A stretch of DNA of 64,000 bases, from assembly GCF_000512585.2 (NCBI RefSeq), contig NC_089244.1:2046001-2110000 (forward strand), in the 5' to 3' direction. Positions 33,052 through 43,680 of this stretch are shown one piece after another (position 1 is the stretch's first letter; the number at the start of each line of letters is the position of its first letter). The position numbers were made by a program, and so were the translations under genes. The notes below the pieces were generated by a model. That model searched no databases. It saw only the letters and a program-made list of their open reading frames with translations, and was not told where the DNA came from. The DNA is from Kwoniella bestiolae CBS 10118 (taxonomy: Eukaryota; Basidiomycota; Tremellomycetes; Tremellales; Cryptococcaceae).

Positions 33052-35520
33052 CTAATTAACCCAAATCTCCAACCTCCCTTCCCCCCTACCATTCCCCTCC
33101 CCTAATATCCTCGCAACATCCACAGCAGCCTCGAAGTCCCCCTCATCCCTCATCGAGAGTATATCACCGTCTTCATCCTTGAATTTCACGTCGATCTGAC
33201 CTCCTTCCCTGGCCAGCTCGGGGAACTTTTCTTTAAGGAGGGAAATGAATATCTCGTATGTGTGGGTGGGGAGGATTGACATGCCTCGTTTGTGGGTTGC
33301 GTAGTTTACCTGTGCGTGGCATCAAAATAAGAATTAGTATTATTCTTCGGTATTGTAGCCAGGATACTTGAAGTGCAGATTGACATTCACATGACAAGTA
33401 GGCAGAAGAAAGTGCTTGCTCAGAAGGAATCGAATGAGGATAACCCACCTTGACCCGTATCTTAACCATATCGTACCAACTCCCATTCTCACTCCCAACC
33501 TCATAGTTTGACTCCCTATTACTCGTAGCTGCACTAATCGTCCTGGTGAGGGGCATCCCGCTCCCACCTACAGGCGATTTTCCACCGAAAGAGCCAGGTT
33601 GAGGTTGGAGTCTACCCATCATATTCTGACCGACATTGGCATTTGCACTGCCCTTCCTGGATAATGCAACACTAGGACTAGCCCCTAACGGATTTTTATT
33701 CGACCAGGCTTCTATCCTCTTTGCTCCACCTATAGGGGGAAGGTTGTCGGGTATGTCTATTCCATCTTCGGGCGATTCTGCTATGGACTGATAATACTCG
33801 TCGTACAGTTCTGTTACTGCTGATGATTTTACGTTTTGTCTGGGTATGCTGTTCAACGGGGGAGTCTTGATATATGGTGATTCGCCTTCTCCCCTTGTAC
33901 CTGAATATTTAGGCTGAGCCGGAGGATATGGTGATTCTTGGTTCCTTCCTTGGCCTCCGGGCGCGTCACGTACAGGTGCAGAGAACGGTTGTCTATCACC
34001 CGGATTGGAAGGTTGGAAATTCAAATCCGTCGTAATCTTCACCAAAGGTCTGGTGACAGAAGTGATCGATCTACCCAATGAGGTTGATCCCTCGTTGCCC
34101 ATCGTATTACTCCTCGAGTGTCTGTTCAAGGTTGGATCTGCCGAACGTGCAGCAGAGACAGAGCCAATACCGACGGTATTGCTTCTCGTCATTCTGGTTG
34201 TACTATCGCTCTGCTGGATGACAGACACGGAGGCGGAGCGGGATAAAGGGTGGGAAGCGTCAAGAGGTGCACCGGAGGGAGTTTGGCCGCGTTGCAGTCG
34301 GGTTATGCCTGTGAAGGTGGTGTAGGCGTCGTTGGCGTCTGTTGCTGCTACGAGGATCTGGGGTGGGCGTGTGAGTAGGAAAGGTATTAAAGTGTAAACA
34401 TGAGCATCACATAGCAGGAATGGTTGATCGAAGGGAATGTGGTCTATTGTGTCAGCGCTTGTCAGGGGTAATTGATACCAGTTGAAGAAGTACTCACAGC
34501 TTTACCCATGTAATCCCTACTAGCCAGATTCTTCAATTTCTTCTGAGAAGGCTTGAATAGCACTCCAACCTGGAAGGTGCTTATCATCAGCTCACTTCCT
34601 AGAACACTACGGTGAACAGCACCATTTCAAAGTAGCGATATTTCATGTAGAAATAGATATCTTGAGAGGACTACTCACCGGTACAGAAAACACATTATAA
34701 TCCCTCCCCGCATCTCTGATAGCATCATCAATAACATCATGTTCCATTATCATCTTTTGAGTCTGAGCTTCTCGCAAATCTGATAGGCCGCTATCTGTTT
34801 GACCGAGGTAAATTTTGGATAAGCCGCAGTTGAATAGGACTTCGCACGAGTAGAGGCGGAAATCGAGACCTAGTTGTTCGTAGTTTCTTCGAAGCACAAA
34901 TAACAAGCACCCGGTCAATCATGGTTGACCCAGAACGAAAAGCGAGAGAAGGTCGAATATCCATAGTTCTCATGAATAATCCTCGACCTTCCTGACGATG
35001 AGAGAAATACAACTCACATCGTCTGATTCCCCCTAAGATATAACAAGGCATCTTCGAAATCCTTCAGAGCATCTTGATAGTTGCCTAGCATCTGTGTGCG
35101 TTGGGTATCAGCCATCAATAACTCACAGTCCTTCTGTACCACCATCATCCTCTTCTCTTCCACGCAAACCTGCTAGATCACCTTCTGTCTGACTCTCATC
35201 CCTTCGCGATGGCCAACATCGTACATCCCCACTTACCCAGATTCACATGGGAAGAGAGAGAGGATCAAACCACTCACAAAATTACTAACCCCCCTCTGAT
35301 GATACCCAATCGCAAAGTACCCATCCAACTCTACAGCCCTCCCGAACGAATCCACCGCTTCCCCGTGTCTACCCAAGGTGGCAAGGATGATGCCGATATT
35401 CCAACAGATCTTTGACGTATCGGAGATCTTGCTAAATTCGTCTATGGATTTATCGTATTCCCCCGAATCGTATGATGAGATGGCTTCTGACCATGTTGTC
35501 AGCTCTGCTTTCAGGGACAT
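33052..35520 (-). CDS. noxR: NoxR / p67phox-like NADPH-oxidase regulator (TPR, activation motif, PB1)
   Basis: The start at 35520 (MSLKAELTTWSEAISSYDSG) matches the way family members begin; an in-frame ATG at 35547 would add nine residues. TPR units follow: YDKSIDEFSKISDTSKICWN, GIILATLGRHGEAVDSFGRA and YFAIGYHQRGVSNF. Then come QLGLDFRLYSCEVLFNCGLS and the activation segment VGVLFKPSQKKLKNLASRDY plus MGKA (about 34500-34580), a hallmark of p67phox/NoxR. A long Ser/Pro-rich linker follows, then a C-terminal PB1 domain with KFKDEDGDILSMRDEGDFE, ending at 33052. It is a cytosolic activator of the NADPH oxidase at membranes, working with Rac and a Cdc24-type partner by family. It is divergent from the GST-like gene. 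Confidence 0.85.
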
Positions 35521-36432
35521 ACTGGTTGGGCTGTAAGTGGGGTGCACGTAGTGGTAGCGGAGTGATCAGGTGGATGGCTGATGGCTGACAGAACAATTGA
35601 GGGATGATGGTAATGACCAAGAAGGAAGCTCAACTCATCAAACCACCGTCCGACAAACCAAAAAGGCTCATGGATACGTTAAGATATGATGTACTCTTAC
35701 GATGCGACAAATACGGAATAGTCAAGGGAACACATCACACACGGTGCGTTAGTTACCCTTTCTCGTCTATCCTTCCTTGGCGATGTCAAAGCGAAGCAGG
35801 ACAAGACCGATTCTCTCCGTATGCATACACTGATACGAGCACATACAGTCACCCAGAGTATGACCATGATTGGGTGTGTGAAAGTGACTTTTGAAACGAT
35901 GTGTTGTTGTATCGTCTTGTGTCGCTTGGATCTTCAATCTCATTTGTTACTTGACGACGAGAAGCGAGAGATCGAGGGAGATGAATCGGTGTGTCATGTC
36001 ATGTCTCTTGTGTGCAGGCGAGTAAGCTGTTGATTACTTTCAGCTGGAGTATACTGGAGATGATGATCGATTGCACTCTGAGGGTATGATTCAAAGGTAT
36101 TCGCGAGAATACCATTCAGTCCCTTATACATAAGAGAACACGATAGCTTTGAGTGATGTACCATTCTCGCACCACGTCTATGCTGTTCTCTTTCCACTTC
36201 TCTCCATATCGGCGATCTCCGGTAACCCACCACGGATAACCGAGCCAGGTCCGAGCGTAAGACTAGTCAAGCACACGAAATCACCTCATCGGTTACCAAT
36301 CACTGATCATCTCATCTCACCTCAGCTCAGCTCATACTATCGATCATGATCATTCGAGATGTGACAAGTGTATCCCCTCTCCTCATATTTATATCTCACC
36401 CGCACACTTCATAAATACATTTGAAGAGGATC
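35521..36432. promoter_or_regulatory. Divergent promoter, NoxR-like (-) and GST-like (+)
   Basis: A 912-base interval between two divergent genes. Repeated AGCT-type steps (CTCAGCTCAGCTC at about 36323) and small frames without motifs are all I can see. A link between oxidant production and GST expression is possible but untested. Confidence 0.35.
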
Positions 36433-37687
36433 ATGCCCAACTACACCCTCTACACATTGATAGGCGACGCATCCAACCCCGATGGGAGGGTGATCTCACC
36501 GCATGTGTGGAAGACGAAGCTTGATCTGGCGTGAGCTTCTTCTCCCTTTCTGTCACAATCTCCTCACTCTCTGCTATCGCCCTTTTCCTCTCATGAAGCA
36601 CCTTGGCTGACGAAGACCCACTCTGGCATGTTCGTAGCTTCTTCAAACAAGAGGTCACCAACTCTGGCAAAACCTTCCCTCAAATACGAGGCGAGTTATC
36701 TGAATTGACGAAAAACCCAGCGGTCACTGTACCTACTATTGAGGTTGATGGGGAGTTTACCACGGATTCATGGAAGATTGCAGAGTATGTGAGTGGGGTT
36801 CTTTAAGGGATTGCGATCAGTATACAGTATATGGTACGACTTCACAGTTCCATCACATCAAATTACACTATATCCAAGGCCTTCTGCCATCGTATAGTGA
36901 AATCTTTCTCTTCTCCCCATCACATTGTCTGTTATTACAACGATCAATCCAAAAAATGACACTGATCATACCTACACTAAACAGCTCGAAGCAGAACATG
37001 GTACAACCGAGAGATCACTATTCGGAGGAACCAAAGCAGGCAAAGAGTTTGCCAAATTCATCGAAATATGGAGTAACACCACGTTTGCGAATGAGCTGAG
37101 ACCGTTGATTGGAGTAGCTGTGAGTGGTGTCTCTACCTTGGATCTCGTCTCTCATCTCCCGTCTCTTCAACATGTTTTACTTATAACACCTGAGCTTCCA
37201 TCTCGTCTCATATCGCCCAAGGTATCCTCTCTCTTCTAATCAACCATAATATAACCCACCATCTCACACTTAAGAGCCCATCACTGACCGCCATACAAAC
37301 CCAAAGATAACATCCCACTTCGACCCCCCCTCCAAGTCCTACTTCCTAAAATCCAAATTCCAAAACGACCTTCCCAAATACTCTGCATTAGTAGACCGCT
37401 TCCAAGACCCCGAAGAATTGGAAAAACAACTATCCGCTGCTCGAGGTAGGTTATCCGTGATTAATGACCTGCTCAAAGTGAAGAAAGCGAAGAACGAGCC
37501 ATTATGGTTATTGGGTGGGGAAGAACCTTCTCATGCGGATTTCTGTCTTTTCGGGTGGTATACTTCTTCGAGCCTTCATCCTGCTGTTGAGAAGGGGGTA
37601 TGGAGGCATGAGGAAGTGGAATTGGTTGGGGAGTGGTTGGATGGTTTGCTGGGGAGTGGGTTGGTTGAGAAGGGTCAGTTGAGTTGA
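36433..37687 (+). CDS. Glutathione S-transferase-like protein
   Basis: Start ATG 36433 (MPNYTLYTLIGDASNPDGRV). The intron 36531-36639 joins KLDLA to FFKQEVTNSGKTFPQIRGEL. The thioredoxin-fold end is TVPTIEVDGEFTTDSWKIAEY, with the cis-proline motif VPT and the acidic Asp-Ser that contact glutathione. The helical C-terminal domain is spread over LEAEHGTTERSLFGGTKAGK, FIEIWSNTTFANELRPLIG and ARGRLSVINDLLKVKKAKNE, then LLGGEEPSHADFCLFGWYTS (the N-capping AD motif). It ends EKGQLS at 37687. The overall layout resembles fungal Ure2/etherase-like GSTs. It is predicted cytosolic; substrate unknown. Confidence 0.82.
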
Positions 37688-38025
37688 TGTGGGGGTGGAG
37701 TGATGGATGGGTAGTCACGATGATATAGAAAGGCTGGTGGAGAAGGAGTACAAGTAGAGGGAGTACGATGGTAGGTATCAATCGATTATATGGTATGCAT
37801 AGGAATAGAAATATAGTTTGATCATTCTACTTACCCTGTCATTTGCCACTCCACTTTACACTGACTCATAAGCGATTGACGCACAGACCATCAGTGTAGA
37901 GTAAACAACAAACAATGACGATCATATACTAATCCTATAATGTATCTTCTCTTTCCTTACTCTTCTCACTTTTTTCTCTTTCCTTCAGCTTAATCTCCAA
38001 CGCCAACCAAGCCAAACCAATCAAA
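37688..38025. other. Intergenic, GST-like to Aly/REF-like gene
   Basis: This 338-base gap holds the GST-like 3' end and the presumed promoter of the export adaptor. It includes a pyrimidine-rich stretch (TTCTCTTTCC-like) at about 37945-37990 just upstream of the start codon. Nothing else seen. Confidence 0.45.
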
Positions 38026-38930
38026 ATGAACGAACCTATGGATATAGATCTATCACTCGACGAGGTGAGCGGTCTCATCCCACCACTTACTACCTCTGAT
38101 CCAATACCCACACCAAGCTGACGCTATCACCACCTATATAGATAATCGCAAAGAAACGATCCGAGGAGAGAGCTTCTAGACGATCTCACCCGTACGAACG
38201 AGCCACAACTGCTACTCAACCCAGAGGAAAACCATCTTCTAATAGGTCTAGCTCTAGTCCTGTCAAGACTACACTTACCACTCTGAGCTTCACCGATGTA
38301 CGTTCCTCTTCCTTCTTGTATCACTCTGCTTACCGTCCCTTCCTTCCCCTATGGCTCATTCTCATCAAGCAATAACAACTGACATCTCTTCCTCAATGCT
38401 CACGCAGATCAAATCCAAATCCCTCGACCCATCCTTCCCCTCATTCACCTCCCCTCCCCTCACCCCGACTCCTCAAAACTTCCAAAACCCCCTCCAGAGA
38501 GGTTTCCGTAGCATATTTCCCCAAGGATGTAACCCCCAGCCAAATTAGGGATATGATCCAGTCGACTGTGGGATCCGTACAGGAATTGAGGTTGGATAGT
38601 CGTGGTGTGGCTTGGGTTAGGATGCTTAGGTTTCAGGGATGGGAGGTTTGGAGTTTCCGTGGGTTTTTTTTCCTTCCTTCGTCGCTTCTACCTTGTGGAT
38701 ACTATACTGTATTCGGTTAGTGACTCGATGGGGAGTTGATTAGTCAATGGGAAAGTGCTGGATGGGAGTGAGTGGTATATTATTCTTTTACAAGTGTAAC
38801 GTATAGGACTGAGCTGACGTGAGATATGAGGAAAGCCCAACGACTCGTTGTTCGTGTGTACCCTGTCCGACATGCTTCTGGAGCGAGTCATGCAAGGAAC
38901 AGGTATGGGAGTAGAAGGAAATCTGGTTAG
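38026..38930 (+). CDS. Aly/REF (Yra1)-type mRNA export adaptor with UAP56-binding motif and RRM
   Basis: Start ATG 38026. Exon 1 plus exon 2 give MNEPMDIDLSLDE/IIAKKRS, a close match to the N-terminal UAP56-binding motif of Yra1/Aly. A basic Ser-rich segment follows (ERASRRSHPYERATTATQPR). The RRM is read as VSVAYFPKDVTPSQIRDMIQ, STVGSVQELRLDSRGVAWVR, MLRFQGWEVWSF/LNGKVLDG and NMRKAQRLVVRVYPVR, then a basic tail (HARNRYGSRRKSG) ending at 38930. Introns inferred: 38659-38743 (GTGGGT donor) and one ending before ATATGAGG at about 38825. The join ahead of the RRM (38300-38500) is unresolved. Using the acceptor at 38408 directly gives a premature stop, so either a later acceptor is used or the intron is larger. 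It should act in the nucleus, loading mRNA for export. Confidence 0.65.
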
Positions 38931-40121
38931 GGAGTTAAACGTTTACGTAGGTAAGTTGGTATGTGCTTGCGCTGGCTTGTATGGTCGGGTAAAGGGAAAG
39001 CTGGCTAATTCAAATTGATTTGCATTGTACCATAGTATTCACACGAGTCTAGGTATGAGCGTGAGTAGCAGGAAATCAACCATCGAGCCAAGAATGAGCA
39101 TGCTTAATAGAATGTAAATATGACTTACAGACTACTCATCGAAAGGGATCCATACGCAAATGGTATTGACTCTTCTCCTCCTTTTATTGTAATTTACTTT
39201 GATTGGTTTTTCTTTCGTCAACATCCTCAGAAGAGCAGATAAGTTGACTGTGTGATATATGTATGTGGTATACCAAATATGAATACCTAGATCTCATGTG
39301 AACATTCTTCGATTGATCATCAGATACGATGTAATCATTCAGTAACCGAATAGATGTTTGTACGATACCATACACTCCTTTCGATCCTGAGCATTGTTGA
39401 TGATGATCGATTATGTAGTGTGTGATGATTTGATCTTGACTACCAATCCATGCTACTTCACTACCCCCAACTATGACTACAAATACGCCGAGGGGATCAA
39501 AGACTAAACTTTATATTCTCCTCGTTACTCGTCGTCGTCAACATTGATGAGATATAAGTTTTGATAGGATGGACAGTGCACATCATAACATCGCTGTTGC
39601 CGCTCGACCATTGTATGGTGAGTCGTGAGTACGTAGGTGTTATAGTGTTGGGGTGTCGCCATGTTGCTGCTCATCCACTTGCACAGTCACACTCAATCAC
39701 ACACACAGACCATCAAACGGACAGGTACAGTACGATTATCCACGTCCTTTGGGCACATACATCGTAGTGGATGAGGTTTAGGGCGTAGTAGTAAACGTAT
39801 AGGTGTATGAGTATGCTTCTCAATCATCATGTATATTACTGTACATATATACATATATACTCAGCATCACTCTATGCATGGAGAAGATACAAACACAGAT
39901 ACAAATACAACTAACTACCCAAATGAGTGGTAATCTGGTACTACCATACTAAGCAATCGATCGCACGGAACCATTTCTCACCTCGTAACAGACTGATATA
40001 ACATAAATATCCCCCACTTTGCCATCTCACTATACTGTAACCATCCATCCTTTCTCATTCACATCATCCTTCTACCATCCTACCAGCCTTACCACCATCC
40101 ATACTCCGACTCAACGCAGCG
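38931..40121. other. Intergenic, export adaptor to C2H2 factor
   Basis: About 1.2 kb with only short open frames lacking motifs. AT-rich microsatellite-like steps (ACATATATACATATATAC at about 39842) are present. The final 150 bases before 40122 are C/T- and CCAT-rich and probably form the leader of the C2H2 factor. Confidence 0.45.
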
Positions 40122-43100
40122 ATGGATCCTGGTCCATCATGCTTCAGATGCTCATTCGAGGGATGTACAAAGACATTCACCAGGAAGGTATGTATGAGTC
40201 AGTCATCGCTGTACCTCTCATTCCCCCACTTTGCCCCCCCACCTTCTCGTCTCACCGTACATCCTAGTATAGCCGCAATAGAGTAACTGATCGACAATGT
40301 TCATCCATCCTCATACAGGACCATCTATTCAGACATGCTGCGAATCGTGAGTCAAGTACCTGATCACCCTACATCTATATCTATGCATAAACACTCTCCA
40401 GGAGAACAATCAAGGGATACATGGGTCATACACCGAGCTGACGAGAAAACAGACTCAACCGACACATTCAACTGTCCTCGATGTACCCGCCCATTCAAAC
40501 GTATAGACCTCCTACATCGACACCAGAGAAGGAACATATGCGGGGACGAACCGTACAAACCTCCCGCTTCTTCTTCTGCGAAACGTAAGCGGAGTGAAGA
40601 GAATTTGACTTCAACAACGTCCAATCCCAGATCAGAGGGGAATGGAGGGGACGACGAGTTGGAGATGGACCAGCCTGTATCTGCTATATCCAATACCTTT
40701 CCTCATTCAGCTTCTACCACTACATCCACATCCATATCGAATAACACAGATTCATCAATGAACCAAGGTCAAGGTCAAAGCGGTGGCGGTGGGATCAACG
40801 CAATGCCCACTTCTACTACATCTCCATTCAATACCACTTCCCTCTCTGGTCCCTCAGGATATATAAACACAACCACAACCACCAATAACGACTTGATCCC
40901 ATCGACAACACCAACTGCACCAGAATTCGGATTCGGTTTTGGACTCTGGGCACCGGAACAGTGGGAAGCCTTATTGCATGAGAGCTTGTTACCTCCCTTC
41001 AACGAACCTATCATACCTAATATGAACTTCGATTATTCCAACAATACAAATACCAATGGTAATACGTATAACCAACAGACCACTTACTTCTTCAACCCCC
41101 AACCCCAACCCCAAACCCAGACGATTCCTCCTCCTCCTACGAGTCAGCCGATTCTACCTCCTATCTTGACTCAGGGGAAGATCCAACTTCAATCTTCGTC
41201 TGAGAGGGATCAGGCGTTGTATCAGCCGACACAGGATACGTATGGTGTAGATGGCACTGGTGCTGGAGCTGGGAGGGGGGACGGGTCGATGATGGAGACC
41301 CTCTTGAGTAGGCTGCAGATGTCTTTCCCTGTAAGTGTGACTTGATCTATCTCCTACCATCCTTGTCTGCTCACCATCCCTTCTCCAAGGACTGTTCGTT
41401 ACTAACGAAGTCTCCCAGGAACTCGACATATCTCTCCCCTTCATGTCCGACTTCCTAGACCTATACTGGACCAAAACATCCCCAACCTTCCCCTTCATCC
41501 ACCAACCGACATTCGACTACTCCCTCGCCCCATCCGAGCTCATCGTCCTGATGATCATAGTAGGCAGCGTCCACTCTTCCTCCAACCATAAACCCCAATT
41601 CTCAAAACTCGTTTCCAAGATCCGATCAATGTTATTCCAGGAATGCGGGCTGGAAATGCCCATCTCGACCTTACAGTCCTTCACGCTCTGTCATGTGTAT
41701 GATACGTGGTATGGGAACTCTGAGAGTCTGTTTGTCGCGCAGTGTATGTGGCCTGTGATGGTTGCGCATTCACGGAAGAAGGGGATAGGGGTGTTGGGGA
41801 AACCGGATTTGGAGAGTCAGCAGGAGGAGGCTTGGACGAATTGGGCGAAAGAGGAGGGTGAGTGTTCATCTGCTATCATCCTTCTTATCACATCATCATA
41901 CCGCATCACACATCATCATACCGCATCACACATCATCCTGCTTCAGTACTTCTCACGATCAAAGAACGGCACTACCCTTAGCATGCCATTCGGTCTCCTC
42001 ACGACCCATTAACTTTGCTAATGACCATTACAACACTCGCAGAACGCCGTCGCTCGGCCTACTGCGTCCTCCTGATCGATACCCAACTCTCAGCATTCTG
42101 GAACCAACACTGTTCCCGTCAACTATCGATCTTCGCGCACAACCTCAATCTCCCTTGCCCCAAATCGCAATGGGAGGCCCCCAACGCCACCGAATGGGTT
42201 AAGATCCGTCAATACACCCAGACCAACACGCCTACGACGAAACCGAAACATTCCAAATCGGGATACTTACCGGGATTGCACCCTGAATTCACTGTCAACG
42301 TCGTCACGGAGGGATACAGCTCGGCGATCATGTCGGCGTTGTCGGAGGAACACAAGTTTTTGTTTAAAGTGGATTTGGATAATAGTTTGACGTCGCAGAT
42401 GGTGTTGATTGGGTTGATCGCTATTGCTTGGGACTGTCGGACGAGAGGAGGGATGGGGATCAGGTTTAGGGAGGGGACGAAACATTGGAGATCTATTGTG
42501 TTTAATGGTGAGTCCGGTGCTGTCCATGTGAGCCAATCACCTTCCTGCATGGCTTTCCTCCTTCATCTCATCTAGTTTTGCAACCCGAAGTGGGCCAACT
42601 GTCTGCCTATGTCAAGTCTCCATTGAACATCTTGTGTCCACACCGACCAGCACATGGTAGTCTCAGTGCTAATCTTATCACTTCTATCTCAGCCGTCATA
42701 CAGCTGCGAGCAGCTTACGAGTCCGCTGTGATGCACATGAGTGCTTCGATCGAGTCGAGAGATATGAGAGATACTTTTGCGATATGTATCATATCTGTGC
42801 TGAGTGATATGTGAGTTGTGCTCTCTTGCACATCTTCAGCATGTGTTCTCTGCTAACTCCATGTACTGCCTAGACCAATGTTACATGTCGCTGCTGGTGC
42901 TACGAGCTTCTGCGGTGCTTCGAGTGAGTTGTTTCAAGTCTGATCAGACCTCCTGTACCTTGCTAGAGCTTCTGATATAACATCAATGACAAATTCACTG
43001 ATGAGCTTGATTTTTGATCCAGTTGGTCCTCGCCAATACTCTGATGCCAAACGTCGACTTAAGCTTTGGGCCAAGACAGACGACGCCTGCACATGCGTCT

Positions 43101-43680
43101 GGCAATCTGTCAGATACCTTCGTCAGGCGTTGTTCAGCGAATGGGGATTGTACTCTCCTTGGGCGGTGTTCAATACGACTGTGAGTGTATCTCTGACACA
43201 ATATTCCACCGAGGATGATAGATCACCCCCCCTGTGTTGCGCAACCACTCATACATTCGTCACTGACAAGGTCTGTAATATTCCTTATTGTGCCTTCAGC
43301 TCGTCCTATGGGGCTATACCACAACGACCATCTCCCCCTCCGCACCCTCCACATCATCCTCAACAATCACCGACACGTCTACTTCAACTGCGACCTACCC
43401 CCCTCCACCAACAACAACTACAGCATTCACATTCACCTCTTCTTCTTCCGCCCCGGGGATGAATACCGATGTAGACAAACAACGTAGATTGACGACGTGG
43501 CTTGAAGGTGTGCTTGGTACACATGGGAAATTGGAGTCTGTTGATAATTTAGATGAGATCATTAGGTACCTGTTGGAGATTGTCTGTGAGAAGTTGGGCG
43601 GGGCGGGCGGGGAGGTGGATAGGGGGAATGGGATGTTGTTGGGTCGGTTGATAGGGCAGAGGAGGGGGAGTAGGATATGA
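40122..43680 (+). CDS. C2H2 zinc-finger transcription factor with fungal-trans domain
   Basis: Start ATG 40122 (MDPGPSCFRCSFEGCTKTFT). The exon joins RK/DHLFRHAANH and STDTFNCPRCTRPFKRIDLL, then HRHQRRNIC, giving two C2H2 fingers near the N-terminus across three exons. A basic patch (SSSAKRKRSEEN) follows, then a long low-complexity Ser/Thr/Asn/Gln linker. From 41440 comes the fungal regulatory domain: LSFMSDFLDLYWTKTSPTFP and FIHQPTFDYSLAPSELIVLM, then QEEAWTNWAKEE and ERRRSAYCVLLIDTQLSAFW. It continues through several introns to RLIGQRRGSRI at 43680. Frame agreement is good but intron edges at 42510-43030 are approximate. The C2H2 plus fungal-trans layout occurs in regulators of carbon and fatty-acid metabolism. 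Target genes unknown. Confidence 0.78.
41891..41940. repeat. 20-nt tandem repeat in an intron
   Basis: The unit CATCATCATACCGCATCACA occurs at 41891-41910 and 41911-41930, with a partial third copy to 41937. It sits in the C2H2-factor intron that begins GTGAGT at about 41859. It lengthens this intron to roughly 180 nt. Confidence 0.92.

Noticed and set aside
33233..34325. Long plus-strand and alternative-frame open frames opposite the NoxR linker
   Set aside because: They are shadows of the low-complexity Ser/Pro-rich coding strand and carry no domain.
38659..38743. A 28-nt intron (38715-38743) in the Aly/REF-like gene
   Set aside because: A normal 85-nt intron with a GTGGGT donor at 38659 explains the same region and keeps the RRM frame.
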